Shown here: positions 1 to 7,300 of the stretch, piece after piece | How the letters are laid out: each line of letters begins with the position of its first letter | Numbering within the stretch: the stretch's first letter is position 1 | NCBI GenBank assembly: GCA_900321945.1 | Contig: ONXY01000118.1 | Span: forward strand, 1 to 13,128 | Length of the DNA: 13,128 bases | Direction of reading: 5' to 3' | Origin: an uncultured Eubacteriales bacterium | GTDB taxonomy: Bacteria; Bacillota_A; Clostridia; Christensenellales; Aristaeellaceae | The notes under the pieces: model-generated | Database searches by the model: none | Told to the model about the DNA's origin: nothing | Seen by the model: the letters and a program-made list of their open reading frames with translations, nothing else | Made by a program: the position numbers and the translations under genes

Positions 1-1
1 C

Positions 2-1108
2 ACCGGACGCTGCAGGCTGCTGGTCGTGACCGGCTGTCTGGCCCAGCGTTACGAAAAGGACCTGCTGAAGGAGATTCCGGAGATCGACCTGCTGCTCGGC
101 GTCAATCAGTACCGTACGCTGGCGGATCAGATCGGAAAGGCGCTCGAAGGTCAGCGCGTTCACGTCTGTCAGGACGACTATTCCTACTTTGAACAGGACC
201 GGGTGCTGACGACTCCCTCCTACTCCGCCTATATACGGATCGGGGAAGGGTGTTCCAACCGCTGCACCTTCTGCGCCATCCCCATGATCCGCGGGCCCTA
301 CCGCAGCCGGGATGAAGCCGCGGTTCTGAACGAAATCCGCCGGCTTTCGGAAAGAGGCGTCCGGGAGCATATTCTTGTGGCGCAGGACACCACCCGGTGG
401 GGCACGGATCAGGGCGGACATTCCCGGCTGCCCGATCTGATGCGGAAGGCCGCGGAAATTCCAGGTGTGGAATGGCTGCGCGTTCTTTACTGCTACCCGG
501 ACGAAACCGGCGAAGAACTGCTGGATCTGCTGGCCGGCACGCCGAATGTCTGCCCGTATCTGGATATCCCGGTTCAGCATATCAATACGCAGATACTGAA
601 GAAAATGCACCGTCTGGGAACCCGGGAGGATATCCTCCGCTGCGTCCGCGGCGCGAAGGACAGAGGCCTTACGGTCCGTACCACGCTGATTACCGGTTTT
701 CCGGGCGAAACGGAGGACCAGTTCCGGGAGCTTCTGGATTTTGTCCGGGAAGCGGAGTTTGACCGGCTCGGCGCTTTCGCTTTTTCTCCGGAGGAAGGCA
801 CTCCGGCAGCCCGTATGAAGGATCAGATTCCGGAGGAAATCCGGCAGGAGCGGCTGGACCGTCTGATGAAGCTTCAGGGCGGAATCTCCCTGGAAAAGAA
901 CCGGAAACGGATCGGCACGACGGAAAAGGTGCTCGTCACGGACAGGGACGCCGGGAAAACGGCCCTCGGCCGCAGCCGGCATGAAGCTCCGGAAACAGAC
1001 GGGGAAATTCTGATCCGGCTGAACGGTAAACAGCCGGAGATCGGATCTTTCATTTCTGTCAGAATCACGGAAGCGAAAACTTATGATCTGATTGGAGAAA
1101 TGATATGA
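2..1108 (+). CDS. rimO: Ribosomal protein S12 methylthiotransferase RimO (5'-truncated by window edge)
   Basis: Radical-SAM enzyme that methylthiolates the conserved aspartate of ribosomal protein S12. The frame is open from base 2, so the N-terminus lies outside the window; about 368 residues are visible, and RimO proteins are usually about 430-445 long. The visible part starts at the end of the N-terminal methylthiotransferase domain with VTGCLAQRY, whose Cys is the third of the auxiliary-cluster cysteines. The radical-SAM CSNRCTFC motif (CX3CX2C) follows at visible residues 84-91. QDTTRWG and the C-terminal TRAM-like region, ending TYDLIGEMI, also fit RimO; the LVVTGCLAQRY context and C-terminus favour RimO over MiaB. 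The GTG at 26 is internal (Val), not a start. The stop overlaps the pgsA start (ATGA, 1105-1108), implying translational coupling. Confidence 0.95.
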   Translation, partial: TGRCRLLVVTGCLAQRYEKDLLKEIPEIDLLLGVNQYRTLADQIGKALEGQRVHVCQDDYSYFEQDRVLTTPSYSAYIRIGEGCSNRCTFCAIPMIRGPYRSRDEAAVLNEIRRLSERGVREHILVAQDTTRWGTDQGGHSRLPDLMRKAAEIPGVEWLRVLYCYPDETGEELLDLLAGTPNVCPYLDIPVQHINTQILKKMHRLGTREDILRCVRGAKDRGLTVRTTLITGFPGETEDQFRELLDFVREAEFDRLGAFAFSPEEGTPAARMKDQIPEEIRQERLDRLMKLQGGISLEKNRKRIGTTEKVLVTDRDAGKTALGRSRHEAPETDGEILIRLNGKQPEIGSFISVRITEAKTYDLIGEMI

Positions 1109-1632
1109 ACTGGCCAAACCGACTCAGCGTCATCCGGGTTCTGTGCGTACCGGTTCTGACCGCCCTGCTTTATTCATCCGCCCCCTGGTGCGCCGCGGCG
1201 GCTGCCGTCGTCTTTTCACTGGCCTGCGCAACGGACTTTCTGGACGGGTATCTTGCGCGGAAATACAGCCTTGTCACGGATTTCGGAAAGTTTATCGATC
1301 CCGTGGCCGACAAGCTGCTCGTGCTTTCCTCCTTTATCATGCTGGTTCAGCTTCAGCTTGTTCCCGCCTGGATGACCGTTCTGATTCTGGCCAGGGAACT
1401 GAGCGTGGACGGACTGCGCCTGATCGCGATGACACGGAATCACGTTATCGCCGCAGGTCCTCTCGGAAAGATCAAGACAGCGAGCCAGATGATCTGCATT
1501 CTTCTTCTTCTGATTCTGCGGAAGCCGCTGCTTTCAGAATGGTACGGGATTATCCTGACCGTCTGGGTTTCCGGAATCACGCTGTTCAGCGGAGCGGATT
1601 ATTTCCGTAAAAACGCTTCCCTGTTCCGGTAA
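1105..1632 (+). CDS. pgsA: CDP-diacylglycerol-glycerol-3-phosphate 3-phosphatidyltransferase
   Basis: Integral membrane enzyme that makes phosphatidylglycerophosphate from CDP-diacylglycerol and glycerol-3-phosphate, the committed step to phosphatidylglycerol. The 175-aa product carries the complete CDP-alcohol phosphatidyltransferase signature D-x2-D-G-x2-A-R-x8-G-x3-D-x3-D as D44, D47-G48, A51-R52, G61, D65 and D69. Hydrophobic segments lie at about residues 8-23, 29-43, 70-95, 125-137 and 146-160, as expected for a multi-pass protein. Its length is normal for bacterial PgsA (about 180). It starts by ATGA overlap with rimO, a rimO-pgsA pairing common in Bacillota. In many relatives the next genes are cinA and recA; here the next feature is a DnaA-box region and dnaN. 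The assignment to PgsA rather than another CDP-alcohol transferase rests on the N-terminal MNWPNRLSVIR, typical of PgsA, and on the gene pairing. Confidence 0.93.
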   Translation: MNWPNRLSVIRVLCVPVLTALLYSSAPWCAAAAAVVFSLACATDFLDGYLARKYSLVTDFGKFIDPVADKLLVLSSFIMLVQLQLVPAWMTVLILARELSVDGLRLIAMTRNHVIAAGPLGKIKTASQMICILLLLILRKPLLSEWYGIILTVWVSGITLFSGADYFRKNASLFR

Positions 1633-1646
1633 TTTTCCACCTGTTT

Positions 1647-1655
1647 TTATCCACA
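1647..1655 (+). promoter_or_regulatory. Perfect DnaA box
   Basis: TTATCCACA matches the bacterial DnaA-box consensus exactly. It is one of only three perfect copies found in the window, and lies 15 bp after the pgsA stop codon. A degenerate box, TTTTCCACC, sits just upstream in the same orientation. Confidence 0.75.
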
Positions 1656-1724
1656 GCCCTGTTAATTTGCTGAAAACTGTGGATTCTTTTACTCCCGTTT
1701 TCATCCTGAACCGCGTTTTTCCGG

Positions 1725-1766
1725 TTTTCGGATCCTTTTTTCGGAGAAAAAAAAGGATTCCGAAAC
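1725..1766. repeat. Imperfect inverted repeat in the candidate origin
   Basis: Arms 1726-1741 and 1749-1765 are complementary over 16 bp with one bulged T (1759) and a 7-nt loop (CGGAGAA). The stem joins a T6/A6 upper part to GGATCC/GGATTCC and TTTC/GAAA. It is not followed by a U-tract on either strand, so it is a poor match to an intrinsic terminator for rimO-pgsA. Possible roles are an origin structural element or a protein site; neither is shown by the sequence. Confidence 0.5.
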
Positions 1767-1812
1767 ACCGAAATGGAATTGTATCAGGAACGCTGTTGAT
1801 AAAGGGGAAGAG

Positions 1813-1821
1813 TTATTCACA
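1813..1821 (+). promoter_or_regulatory. DnaA box (TTATTCACA)
   Basis: It fits the relaxed consensus TTATNCACA. It is paired with an inverted weak box, TGTTGATAA, at 1794-1802. The nearest downstream elements are two further weak boxes and the A/T-only run at 1907-1925. Confidence 0.6.
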
Positions 1822-1906
1822 TTTTTTCCCCCGCGCAGCCCGGCCGGATTCATGACCTTTTCTCCGTTTTCCACCGTTTTCACAGCCTCTGCTACGAATA
1901 CGGAAG

Positions 1907-1925
1907 AATATATATATTATATAAA
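1907..1925. other. A/T-only run, candidate DNA unwinding element or dnaN -10 region
   Basis: Nineteen consecutive A/T bases made largely of TA steps, in otherwise GC-rich DNA. It lies about 45 bp before the dnaN start and just after the DnaA boxes at 1867-1884. The intervening sequence has a GC patch and CTACGAATA, which only loosely resembles DnaA-trio repeats. It could act as an unwinding element, a promoter -10 region, or both. Confidence 0.45.
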
Positions 1926-1969
1926 CAGATCCCGTTTTCAGAAAAAGCGGACTGAAAGGAAGAGAACCG

Positions 1970-3085
1970 ATGAAATTCACCATGAACACTCAGGACCTGC
2001 TGGAAGGGCTGAATATCGTGACCCGCGCTCTCGCGGCGAGACCTGCGAAGCAGATTCTGGACGGCGTCCTGATTTCCGCGGAGGACAACCGGATCAATCT
2101 GACATGCTCGGACGGATCTCTTTCCATCGAGTATACCAACGCGGCGGACGTCGCGGAGGAAGGGCAGACGGTTCTTCCCGGGCGTCTGCTGACGGATCTG
2201 ATCCGCAAGCTTCCCGGCGGCATGGTTGAAATCTCGATGCAGAATCAGCGCCTGGCGCAGATCCGCTGCCAGAAGACAAAAAGCAATCTGTCCGTGATGA
2301 ACGCCGCGGAATATCCCGAGATCAGCACCCTGAAAACAGGCGTACCGGTAAAAATCCCGCAGAAATCCCTGAAGGATATGATCAGCCGCGTGATCTTCGC
2401 CATCGCCACGGATGAAAGCAGACAGATTCTGACGGGCTGTCTGCTGGAGGTCAGCCGGAACGAAGCCCGGATGGTTGCCCTGGACGGATTCAGGCTGGCC
2501 ATGAAAAAGCTTTTCCAGCCTTTCGATCTTCCGGAAGGAAAGGATATGATCAAAGCGATCATTCCGGGTAAGGTTCTTACCGAACTGAGCAGAATTCTTC
2601 CGGAGGATGAATCCTTCTGCACGCTTCTGATGGATCAGGGCAGAATGCAGTGCAACTTCGGAAATATCCGGGTCAGCGCGGTTCTTCTGGCCGGCGAGTA
2701 TATCGATTACAGAAGAATTCTTCCCGCTTCTTTCACGACGCAGGCGAAAGCGGACCGCAACGCGGTTCAGGACGCTATCGACCGGGCCAGCCTGATGGCG
2801 CGCGAGGGGAAAAACAATCTGATCAAAATGAGTTTCCGGCCCGGCGTTCTGAAAATCACCTCCAACGCGGAGATGGGCGACGTGGAAGAGGAGATCGAAG
2901 CGGATCTGATCGGAGAAAACATTGATATCGCCTTCAACGCCAAGTATATCATCGACGTTATCCGGAACGTTTCGGAGGAAGAGCTCTTCATGCATTTCAA
3001 CTCAAACGTGAGTCCCTGCGTGGTTACTCCTTCTTCCGGCGAGGACTTTGTCTATCTGATTCTTCCCGTGCGGATTTTCCAGTAA
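1970..3085 (+). CDS. dnaN: DNA polymerase III beta subunit (sliding clamp)
   Basis: The ring-shaped clamp that tethers DNA polymerase III to template and recruits repair and mismatch factors. The product is 371 aa, the usual length (about 365-380), with three tandem clamp domains at roughly 1-125, 126-250 and 251-371. The N-terminus MKFTMNTQDLLEGLNIVTRAL and the C-terminus FVYLILPVRIFQ match the family's ends. The start at 1970 is chosen over the in-frame ATG at 1982 because AAAGGAAG (1955-1962) is placed 7 nt before it. dnaN is normally preceded by dnaA; here the gene to its left is pgsA, across a DnaA-box-rich gap. recF follows after 72 nt, the conserved dnaN-recF order, so co-transcription is likely unless the hairpin at 3111-3134 interrupts it. 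Confidence 0.97.
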   Translation: MKFTMNTQDLLEGLNIVTRALAARPAKQILDGVLISAEDNRINLTCSDGSLSIEYTNAADVAEEGQTVLPGRLLTDLIRKLPGGMVEISMQNQRLAQIRCQKTKSNLSVMNAAEYPEISTLKTGVPVKIPQKSLKDMISRVIFAIATDESRQILTGCLLEVSRNEARMVALDGFRLAMKKLFQPFDLPEGKDMIKAIIPGKVLTELSRILPEDESFCTLLMDQGRMQCNFGNIRVSAVLLAGEYIDYRRILPASFTTQAKADRNAVQDAIDRASLMAREGKNNLIKMSFRPGVLKITSNAEMGDVEEEIEADLIGENIDIAFNAKYIIDVIRNVSEEELFMHFNSNVSPCVVTPSSGEDFVYLILPVRIFQ

Positions 3086-3110
3086 CCGGTCCGGAAAGAC
3101 GCCGGATTTC

Positions 3111-3137
3111 GCAGCGCGGCGTCCGCCGCGCTGCTTT
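3111..3137 (+). terminator. Strong GC hairpin between dnaN and recF (possible weak terminator or attenuator)
   Basis: GCAGCGCGGC (3111-3120) and GCCGCGCTGC (3125-3134) form a perfect 10-bp stem with a GTCC loop. Only TTT follows, so intrinsic termination would be weak. It ends 8 nt before the recF ribosome binding site and could lower recF expression relative to dnaN or act in mRNA processing. The structure is seen directly; its role is inferred. Confidence 0.45.
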
Positions 3138-3157
3138 CGTATGGAAAGGAAGCCTCC

Positions 3158-4321
3158 ATGGTCATCGAGAGCATTGAACTGAACCGATACCGGAATTATA
3201 AACATCTTTCGCTTCGTCCGCACGAAGGAATCAATCTGTTTTACGGAAAAAACGGATCGGGAAAAACGAATCTGCTGGAAGCCGTTCATTACTGCGCGCT
3301 CGGGAAAAGCCACCGGATCACGCAGGACGCTCATGCTGTCATGGCCGGGGAAAGTTCGGGATCCTGTTCCGTTTCCGTAAGGGGACGGCTTTCGAAAAAC
3401 GAAATCGGAATCAGGCTGCAGCCCGGAGAAAGCGCGGTCAAGTCCGTATGGATCAACCATAAAAAAGTAAAAAAACTTTCAGAGATGATGGGCGTTCTTC
3501 GCTGTGTGATTTTCAGTCCCGAAGATCTGGGACTGATCAAGGAAGGACCTGCCGTCAGACGCCGTTTTCTGGATATGATGATCAGCCAGATCAGCCGTCC
3601 TTATTTTATCGCGCTTCAGCAGTACCGGCTGGCCATGGATCAGAGAAATGCAATTCTGAGGGACAGCCGCGCGAAAATGTCCGCTCCCGATCCGATGATT
3701 GAGGATTTTGAGAAGGCGATGGCGGATCATGCCAGGATTATTTATCAGGAAAGAAAACAGTACGCGGATATGATTTCGGAGGAGAGCCTTCGGATTTATC
3801 AGGAAATCAGCGGAAGAGAAGAGGAAATCTTTCAGATCGGATATCACGCTTTTCTGAAAAGGGAGGACGACCCGGATCTCTTCCTGAAGACGCTTTCCGA
3901 AAGCCGGGAAGAGGATCTTCGTCAGGGAATCACGACGGCAGGTCCTCACAGAGACGATCTTCATCTGACGCTGAACCGGAAAAACATGAAGCTGTTCGCG
4001 TCGCAGGGACAGATGCGTACGGCGGCTCTGAGCATGAAGATGAGCCAGCTCAGAATCCTTACGCGCGCGGCGGGGGAAAGCCCTGTTCTTCTTCTGGACG
4101 ACGTGATGAGCGAACTGGATCTGCAGCGGAGAATGAATCTGCTGAAAGAGATCGGAGACGCTCAGACCTTTATCACATTTTCGGACGAGGGAGATCTGGA
4201 CGCCGCGCAAAGCCATCGTACCTACATGGTTTTTTCAAGGGACGGCATGGCGGAGATTGAGGAAAAAAAGACCGGTCCCGAAACGGAAAGGGAGGTTCTT
4301 TGCGAGCCTGATTTTTCCTGA
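3158..4321 (+). CDS. recF: DNA replication and repair protein RecF
   Basis: SMC-like ABC ATPase that acts with RecO and RecR to load RecA at single-strand gaps. The product is 387 aa; family members are about 360-375. The Walker A motif is GKNGSGKT at residues 30-37, the ABC signature begins SQGQ at 282-285, and the Walker B/D-loop reads LLLDDVMSELD at 311-321. The coil-forming middle (about 160-250) lies between them. The ATG at 3158 has AAGGAAG (3146-3152) five nt upstream, and the N-terminus MVIESIELNRYRNY aligns with RecF starts. The C-terminus extends past the usual end with a Glu-rich stretch ending EVLCEPDFS, which looks like lineage-specific tail. It sits between dnaN and addA; gyrB, its usual downstream neighbour, is replaced by a parS site and addA. 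Confidence 0.97.
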   Translation: MVIESIELNRYRNYKHLSLRPHEGINLFYGKNGSGKTNLLEAVHYCALGKSHRITQDAHAVMAGESSGSCSVSVRGRLSKNEIGIRLQPGESAVKSVWINHKKVKKLSEMMGVLRCVIFSPEDLGLIKEGPAVRRRFLDMMISQISRPYFIALQQYRLAMDQRNAILRDSRAKMSAPDPMIEDFEKAMADHARIIYQERKQYADMISEESLRIYQEISGREEEIFQIGYHAFLKREDDPDLFLKTLSESREEDLRQGITTAGPHRDDLHLTLNRKNMKLFASQGQMRTAALSMKMSQLRILTRAAGESPVLLLDDVMSELDLQRRMNLLKEIGDAQTFITFSDEGDLDAAQSHRTYMVFSRDGMAEIEEKKTGPETEREVLCEPDFS

Positions 4322-4331
4322 TTTCACGGAA

Positions 4332-4347
4332 TGTTTCACGTGAAACA
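4332..4347. promoter_or_regulatory. parS centromere site (perfect)
   Basis: TGTTTCACGTGAAACA is an exact match to the canonical 16-bp ParB/Spo0J parS site, and the palindrome extends to 18 bp (4331-4348). It lies in the 59-nt recF-addA spacer, 10 nt past the recF stop. ATTTCACGG (4321-4329) and ATTCACGG (4349-4356) flank it as short direct repeats that resemble parS half sites. ParB bound here would nucleate spreading and SMC loading; parS sites cluster near origins, so this supports origin proximity. Confidence 0.92.
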
Positions 4348-4380
4348 TATTCACGGCGCGCGGGGCGGGAGGAATGCGGA

Positions 4381-7300
4381 ATGACTGAATGGACGGATGC
4401 GCAGCGGCGCGCGATCGAATCGGATGCGCGGGAACTCGTCTGCAGCGCAGCCGCGGGAAGCGGAAAGACCGCTGTCCTCGTGGAAAGAATCATCCGGTTT
4501 CTGAAAAACGGGGCCGAACCGGACTCGTTTCTTGTCATTACCTTCACAAACGCCGCCGCTTCCGAAATGCGTGAGAAAATACGTAACAGGCTGATCAGGG
4601 AAAAGAGCAGTCCGGTTCTCCGCTGGGCGCTGGACCGGATTGATCTGATGCAGATTTCCACCATTCATTCTTTCTGTCAGCAGCTTGTCCGCGGACAGTT
4701 TCAGTTTCTGGGTCTGGATCCGATGTTCACGATCTGCGACGCGTCCCGCAGGGCGGTTCTTTTTCACGAATCATTTCTTGAAGCCTGCGGACAGCTTGAA
4801 ACAGAGGGCAGCGCGTCCTTCGCGCTTCTGAAATCCCGTTTTGAAGGGAAAAACGTGGAAAAGATGGTCTCCGACCTGGATCCGTTTCTGATGAGCCTGC
4901 CGGAACCGATGAAGTGGCTGAAAAATGCCGTCTCCATGATTCCGGACAGGATGATTCCGGGCCATCCCTGGTTCGAGACAGCCCGACGGATGGCCGCGGA
5001 CTGTTTTCGTCTGGCTGAGACGCCGCTCAGAGCGATGGAAAAAATGTTTGAGGACGGCGACGCGGTGGACGCTTACCGGTCCGTATGGGAGAAGGACCGG
5101 GAATTGTTTCACGTGAAACTTTCCGGACTTCTGAACGGAACCCCTGATACCTCCCGGACGGTTTTTCCGAAACTGAATACGCCGAGAGGCCTGAATCCGC
5201 GGGAATCGGACTGGAAGGACCGGTACCAGACGCTGAGAAATGATTTCAAAAAACAGATCGGCAGAGCGGACGGACTGATCTCTCCGGAACCTGAGAGACA
5301 GCCGGAGGAATGGAAGAATATCCGGGAGTCTCTTTCCGCGCTGGCGGAAGTCACGGAAAAAACGGAAGAGATATTCCGGGAAAAGAAAAAGGGAAGCGCG
5401 CTGGCGGATTTTCAGGATCTGGAGCAGTACGCGGTGGAACTGCTGTCCGATCCGGATATCCGGGAGGAAACACGAAGCGTCTGGAGACACGTTTTCGTGG
5501 ATGAGTGCCAGGATGTGTCCGCGGTGCAGAACCGGCTTATCGATCTGCTGCGGAGCGATGAAAATCACCTGTTTATGGTGGGCGACGTCAAACAGAGCAT
5601 CTACCGATTCCGTCTGGCGGACCCGCTGCAGTTCCTGGACCGGATCCGCGACTTTTCGGAATCGGGACGGGAAGGAAAGGAATGTGTCCGCCTGCAGTCC
5701 AACTTCCGGTCCAGACCTGAAATTCTTGAAACGACAAATCTGGTTTTCCGCGCCGTAATGAGGGAAGCGTCGGCGGAGATGGACTACACGTCTCAGGATG
5801 AACTGATTCCCGGAAGAAAGACGGACGGCAGGATTCCCGTCCGGGCGGATATCCTGTCCGTCGGAGACGGTGAAAAGAACAGTCTGGAAAGGACGGCGGA
5901 TCATCTTGCCCGCGAGATCCGGATTCTGCTGAAGACGCCCTTTTCCGAAAAAAAGAGAAACTATCAGTACAGGGACTGCGTGATTCTGATGCCGGCCGTA
6001 TCGACGGACGGACCTTTGCTGACGGAACTGCTCGAAAAAAGAGGAATCCCCGTCTTTTTTGACGGCTCGGGGGATTATTATCAGCGCAGAGAGATCCGGG
6101 TCGTCCGGAATCTGCTGGAATGGATCGACAATCCGCTTCAGGACCTGCCGCTGATCTCCGTGCTTACCAACGCTCCCTTCTTCTTTACGGAGGAAACCCT
6201 CGCCAGGATCCGTCTGAATCATCCGGACCGCGCGGCGCCGTTTCATGAGGCATTTGATTCGGCATGCGGTGAAAACACGGATCTGGGGGAAGCCTGCCGC
6301 CGCGTCCGTGAACAGCGCAGGAAATGGCAGGAACAGTCGGACAGTATGAGACTGTGCGATTTTATCTGGCTTCTGCTTCAGGAGACCGGAATTTACTGGG
6401 CTCTGTCCGCGGAAAAAGGAGGAGAAGTCCGTCAGGCCGGTCTGCGCATGCTCGCGGAGGAAGCCTCCCGGGGAGAGCGGAGCGGGGTTCTGACGCTGCG
6501 CCAGTTTCTGCGGCGCATGAGGGACCGGCAGACCTCAGGGGATCAGCAGAGCGCGACGATGCTGGGAGATCAGGACGATCTGGTCCGGATCATGACGATT
6601 CACAAGAGCAAGGGGCTGCAGTTTCCGGTCGTTTTCTGCTGCGGCATGGATCAGAAGATGCTGCGCTCCGACGAGGGATCGTTCCGTTTCCACGCGAAAC
6701 TGGGCCTGTGCGTGGATTTCAAGGATCCGGAACACCGGATTTCGAGGCCGACGCCGGCGGCGGAGCTTTTCCTGTGGCGGAAACTCAGGGAGGAGCTGGC
6801 GGAAAAAATCAGAATGCTGTATGTCGCGATGACCCGCGCTCAGGAAAGACTCTTCCTGATCACCTGCCGGGAGATCAATCCGCTCTGGTCCATGCCGGAG
6901 GGGGACGGAAGGGTTCTGTCGGCGGATACCTATACGGATCTGTGGATGCCGGCGCTCATGCAGCACCACAGAGAAATTTTATCCACAGGTTGTTCACAAC
7001 GCTCAATGCCTTATGAAATAACAGTTTTCGAAGGAAACACACAGGAATCTGTGGAAAACCGGAACGATATCCACAATCTGGACAAATGGCTTGAGACCTT
7101 GCTTTCAGCGCCGGTTGTGGATGAATTGTGGAAAGAAAAGACAGAGGAACCCGCTCCGTCGCTTGTGAAGAGATCCGTGACCTCGCTGATCCGGTCCGCC
7201 CGTCTGCAGCTGGAGGAGGACGACCGGGAAGAGGATCCGGAAACCAAGCGGATTCCGGAGGCGCTTGCCCGCCGGCTTACGGAAGACACGCTTCAGGAAC

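Larger units (their letters stand above)
1633..1969. other. Candidate oriC unit (DnaA-box-rich intergenic region before dnaN)
   Basis: A 337-bp non-coding gap. It contains one perfect DnaA box TTATCCACA (1647-1655, +) and a second good box TTATTCACA (1813-1821, +). Weaker matches are TTTTCCACC (1633-1641 and 1867-1875, +), TGTGGATTC (1678-1686, -), TGTTGATAA (1794-1802, -) and GTTTTCACA (1876-1884, +). A 19-bp A/T-only run (1907-1925) follows the last boxes after a short GC patch, which is the usual order of a DnaA-unwound origin. CCGTTTTC recurs at about 1695, 1865, 1875 and 1932. In B. subtilis the dnaA-dnaN gap is one of the two origin lobes; here pgsA replaces dnaA on the left. That it is the functional origin is inference. 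I found no convincing -35/-10 pair for dnaN, although TATATT, TATTAT or TATAAA within the AT run could serve as -10. Confidence 0.6.

Noticed and set aside
1892..2995. 367-aa open frame antisense to dnaN
   Set aside because: The frame mirrors dnaN on the opposite strand, has no ribosome binding site or recognisable motif, and dnaN is unambiguous. Long antisense frames are expected in GC-rich coding DNA.
4771..6246. 491-aa open frame antisense to addA
   Set aside because: Basic, motif-free translation opposite conserved helicase motifs of AddA; a strand shadow.
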